From an uncultured Eubacteriales bacterium (lineage in GTDB: Bacteria > Bacillota > Clostridia > Peptostreptococcales > Anaerovoracaceae), in the NCBI GenBank assembly GCA_902797195.1, contig CADBRY010000136.1:1-6800 (forward strand): DNA of 6,800 nucleotides, given 5' to 3'. The position numbers were made by a program, and so were the translations under genes. The notes beneath the pieces were generated by a model. It was not told the origin of the DNA and searched no databases. It worked only from the letters and a program-made list of their open reading frames with translations. Positions 5,001-6,800 of this stretch are shown piece by piece. The stretch's first letter is position 1. Every line of letters starts with the position of its first letter.

Positions 5001-5051
5001 ATGAATCAGAGTGACATAATATGTCTATGTTGCGTGCTATACTGCGACTAA
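5001..5051 (+). CDS. Possible 16-aa leader peptide, Cys-rich
   Basis: An ATG with GGAG five bases upstream (4992-4995) opens a 16-codon ORF, MNQSDIICLCCVLYCD, ending TAA and directly followed by TAG. It stops 18 bp before the WYL start codon. Four of 16 residues are cysteine. It could be a leader peptide only if transcription begins at the distal promoter, because the proximal -10 box lies inside it. A chance ORF of this length is common, so support is weak. Confidence 0.22.
   Translation: MNQSDIICLCCVLYCD
5013..5025. promoter_or_regulatory. Perfect 13-bp palindrome, candidate WYL operator
   Basis: GACATA-A-TATGTC is perfectly symmetric about 5019. It occupies the position of the -35 box relative to the extended -10 at 5035-5043 and lies 45 bp before the WYL gene. 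A bound dimer there would block RNA polymerase, as expected for autoregulation by an HTH-WYL repressor. The symmetry is seen directly; the ligand protein is inference. Confidence 0.5.
5035..5043 (+). promoter_or_regulatory. Extended -10 promoter element of the WYL operon
   Basis: TGC-TATACT is an extended -10 element with five of six matches to TATAAT and the upstream TGn. No good -35 exists at 17 bp; GTGACA at 5011-5016 is 21 bp away. Transcription would start near 5050, leaving about 20 nt before the ATG. The missing -35 is consistent with a weak or regulated promoter. Confidence 0.5.
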
Positions 5052-5069
5052 TAGCATTGGAGGTGGCTT

Positions 5070-6023
5070 ATGAGAGAAGACACTAAGGGCGATCAGATCA
5101 GACGGGTTCTACAGATATACACCAGACTGACTGACGGCTATGTTGTGAACAAGGCAGAAGAGGCTGCGCGATATGGGGTTAATAAGCGTAGTATACAACA
5201 TGACATTGACAACATCCGAAATTTCCTGGATGAGGACTCCGAGAGAACGGGTGTTATCAACACAATCGTCTATGACCGGGTCGCAAAGGGCTACAGACTT
5301 GAAACCATTTACCAGATGCGGCTTCAGAACAGCGAGATTTTGGCTCTCTGCAAAATCCTGCTTGACAGCAGGGCTTTCACCAAAGACGAGATGGTAGAGC
5401 TTCTCGATAAACTCGTCACATGCTGCGTTCCGAAGGTCAATCAGAAACTGGTGAAAGAGCTTATCCTGAATGAGGAATTCCACTATGTGGAGCCAAGGCA
5501 TAAGACGCGGTTCATCGAAACGATGTGGGAAATCGGCACAGCGATCCATGAGTGCAAATACATCGAAATAGACTACTTTCGCACGAAAGACAAGTCGGTT
5601 GTTCACAGGAAACTGCGTCCAGCGGCTATTATGTTCTCGGAATACTACTTTTATCTGACTGCCTTTATCGATGATGAGGATGTCAGAAAGGACTTCGACG
5701 TACTAAATGATTCCTTCCCGACCATCTATCGCATCGACCGCATTCGGTCAATGCGGATAACTGACGAAAAATTCTACATTCCATACAGCAGCAGATTTGA
5801 AGAGGGTGAATTCAGAAAGCGGATTCAATTCATGTACGGCGGCAAGTTGCAAAAGGTAAAGTTCAGATATACCGGATCGGATATTGACGCTATTCTGGAT
5901 CGTCTGCCCACGGCGGAGATTCTGGACGAGGTGGACGGAGCCTACACCATTAGCGCAGAGGTGTTTGGTGCTGGAATAGATATGTGGATAAAGAGCCAAG
6001 GAACAAATATTGAAATTATGTAG
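5070..6023 (+). CDS. HTH-WYL domain transcriptional regulator, 317 aa
   Basis: This cytoplasmic DNA-binding regulator probably senses a small ligand or nucleic acid through its WYL domain. An N-terminal winged HTH spans about residues 8-55 (AEEAARYGVNKRSIQHDIDNIRNFL), followed by a helical linker. A WYL domain covers about 160-230: YIEIDYF (164-170), RKLRPAAIMFSEYYFYLTAF (180-199, where the usual W-Y-L triad reads F-Y-L), and the hallmark YRIDRI (220-225). A WCX-like C-terminal extension covers about 255-317 (KVKFRY, DGAYTISAEVFG, MWIKSQGTNIEIM). It ends soon after the final strand, lacking the helical tail many relatives carry. The ATG at 5070 is supported by GGAGG six bases upstream. The gene leads an operon with a dynamin-like GTPase 38 bp downstream, and a perfect palindrome in its promoter suggests autoregulation. 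WYL regulators of this kind (BrxR, CapW) often control defence operons. Confidence 0.9.
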   Translation: MREDTKGDQIRRVLQIYTRLTDGYVVNKAEEAARYGVNKRSIQHDIDNIRNFLDEDSERTGVINTIVYDRVAKGYRLETIYQMRLQNSEILALCKILLDSRAFTKDEMVELLDKLVTCCVPKVNQKLVKELILNEEFHYVEPRHKTRFIETMWEIGTAIHECKYIEIDYFRTKDKSVVHRKLRPAAIMFSEYYFYLTAFIDDEDVRKDFDVLNDSFPTIYRIDRIRSMRITDEKFYIPYSSRFEEGEFRKRIQFMYGGKLQKVKFRYTGSDIDAILDRLPTAEILDEVDGAYTISAEVFGAGIDMWIKSQGTNIEIM

Positions 6024-6061
6024 AAGCTAATCTTCTTGCGGTTTCATGAAAGGAGCCCAAA

Positions 6062-6800
6062 ATGGTTGTTGATTATAAATCAAGAAAGAATGAAGTGATT
6101 GCCTCTTATGAGCAATTGGAGGGGCTTTTATCTGAATTACAGAACTACGCAAAGAGAATAGAGCTCCCTGATCCTACTGGACGCATTAGCAACTTGCTCT
6201 CTGATATACGAGGTAAAGCTGAAAGAGTAAAGGAAGATCGTTTTAATCTTGTTATTGCAGGAGAATCAAAAAGCGGCAAGTCTACTTTTATTAATGCGTA
6301 TCTGGGTGTGGAACTGCTCCCAATGGATGTGAAACAGTGTACAAGCTCTATAGTTGAGATTAAATATGGAGAGGAATTCTCAGTCAGAGCGACTTATGCA
6401 GACGGAAGACAAGAAACAATAACCGGCGATGAAGCAGCACGTACTTTCTTAAAGGAAAATGCCGCTTTAAATGACAAATATCGGGATATTCCAGTCCCAA
6501 CCATCAACAGTGAGATTCTTGTTAAATCAGGACGCCGTTCTCTTGAAAAGGGTATGGACATATACATCCATGAGTCAGAGGTTAATGAAATGCTGAGCTC
6601 AAGAGAGGTTCAGAATGCCAATGTCCATAGGATTCCTGACTACAACGAGAAAATTAGGGCGTACATTGAAGAAAGAAAGTCTACATGGCGGGACATCGTC
6701 ACAAAGATCGAGGTAATGTTCCCCTTTGAGGAGGATCTCCGGGGAATCGAAATAATTGACAGCCCTGGCGTGTGCGCACGCGGCGGTGTATCTGAGATTA
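6062..6800 (+). CDS. Dynamin-like large GTPase, N-terminal part (runs off right edge)
   Basis: The first 246 residues are present. After an N-terminal helical segment (about 1-58) the GTPase domain begins with strand FNLVIAG and the P-loop GESKSGKST (67-75). A switch-I threonine follows in KQCTSSIVEI (T94), and the G3 motif is DSPG (233-236) after the strand LRGIEIID. The order and the surrounding 'STFINAYLG...LP' are typical of bacterial dynamin-like proteins. The distance from T94 to D233 is about 140 residues, longer than the 70-80 usual in dynamins, so an insertion lies between the switches. The G4 motif, stalk and any membrane-binding segment are outside the window. The start has AAAGGAG (6049-6055) six bases upstream. 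It follows the WYL gene by 38 bp and is presumably co-transcribed. Known members remodel membranes or act in phage defence; which applies here is inference. Confidence 0.85.
   Translation, partial: MVVDYKSRKNEVIASYEQLEGLLSELQNYAKRIELPDPTGRISNLLSDIRGKAERVKEDRFNLVIAGESKSGKSTFINAYLGVELLPMDVKQCTSSIVEIKYGEEFSVRATYADGRQETITGDEAARTFLKENAALNDKYRDIPVPTINSEILVKSGRRSLEKGMDIYIHESEVNEMLSSREVQNANVHRIPDYNEKIRAYIEERKSTWRDIVTKIEVMFPFEEDLRGIEIIDSPGVCARGGVSEI

Larger units (their letters stand above)
4650..5069. other. Divergent intergenic regulatory region
   Basis: This gap of about 420 bp separates the leftward repressor operon from the rightward WYL operon. It contains the promoters, dyads and tiny ORF listed separately. 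Between about 4740 and 4868 I see only a short hairpin (CCTGT-TTAG-ACAGG, 4820-4833) and an isolated TATAAT at 4813-4818 without a -35. An 89-codon open frame at 4729-4998 on the plus strand lacks a ribosome binding site and a recognisable product. Confidence 0.6.

Noticed and set aside
5109..5606. 165-codon minus-strand open frame
   Set aside because: It is antisense to the WYL regulator, whose domains are clear.

Overview
The window looks like accessory DNA of a Gram-positive, low-to-mid-GC bacterium, most likely a gut-type clostridium (Lachnospiraceae/Oscillospiraceae-like). This is an inference from AAAGGAG-type ribosome binding sites, sigma-A style promoters and a Y-family polymerase plus YolD-like pair, an arrangement typical of Firmicutes and their conjugative elements. 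No integrase, relaxase, rRNA or complete tRNA is visible, so membership of a mobile element is not proven.

Left two thirds (1-4708, minus strand, read right to left). A strong promoter (TTTACA-17-TATAAT, 4708-4680) drives a LexA-like XRE/S24 self-cleaving repressor (4649-3792). It is followed by a 106-residue protein built from two copies of one 46-residue module (3742-3422), a UmuC/UvrX-type Y-family DNA polymerase with a QLDLF clamp-binding motif (3236-1842), a YolD-like protein (1786-1253), an unrecognised 158-residue protein (1192-716), two very small proteins (528-310 and 347-138), and the start of a probable ImmA/IrrE-type metallopeptidase running off the left edge (141-1). The simplest reading is a damage-inducible mutagenic polymerase cassette: RecA-stimulated cleavage of the repressor would release the polymerase and YolD-like genes. 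The leaders before the polymerase (185 nt) and before the 72-residue gene (187 nt) carry overlapping inverted repeats that could form alternative RNA structures or operators.

Divergent intergenic region (4650-5069). This region of about 420 bp has no convincing large gene. It holds the repressor promoter with a 31-bp imperfect dyad touching its -35, a possible rightward promoter at 4869-4898, a 15-bp inverted repeat at 4947-4961, a 16-codon ORF with a good ribosome binding site, and a perfect 13-bp palindrome just upstream of an extended -10 that serves the rightward genes.

Right third (5070-6800, plus strand). A WYL-domain HTH regulator (5070-6023) is followed 38 bp later by the N-terminal part of a dynamin-like large GTPase (6062 to the right edge). 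A WYL regulator leading an operon with a dynamin-like GTPase resembles known defence-island layouts, so an anti-phage or stress module is a reasonable hypothesis. The effector genes lie beyond the window. The possible novelty is the side-by-side, divergent placement of an SOS-type mutagenesis cassette and a WYL/dynamin module.
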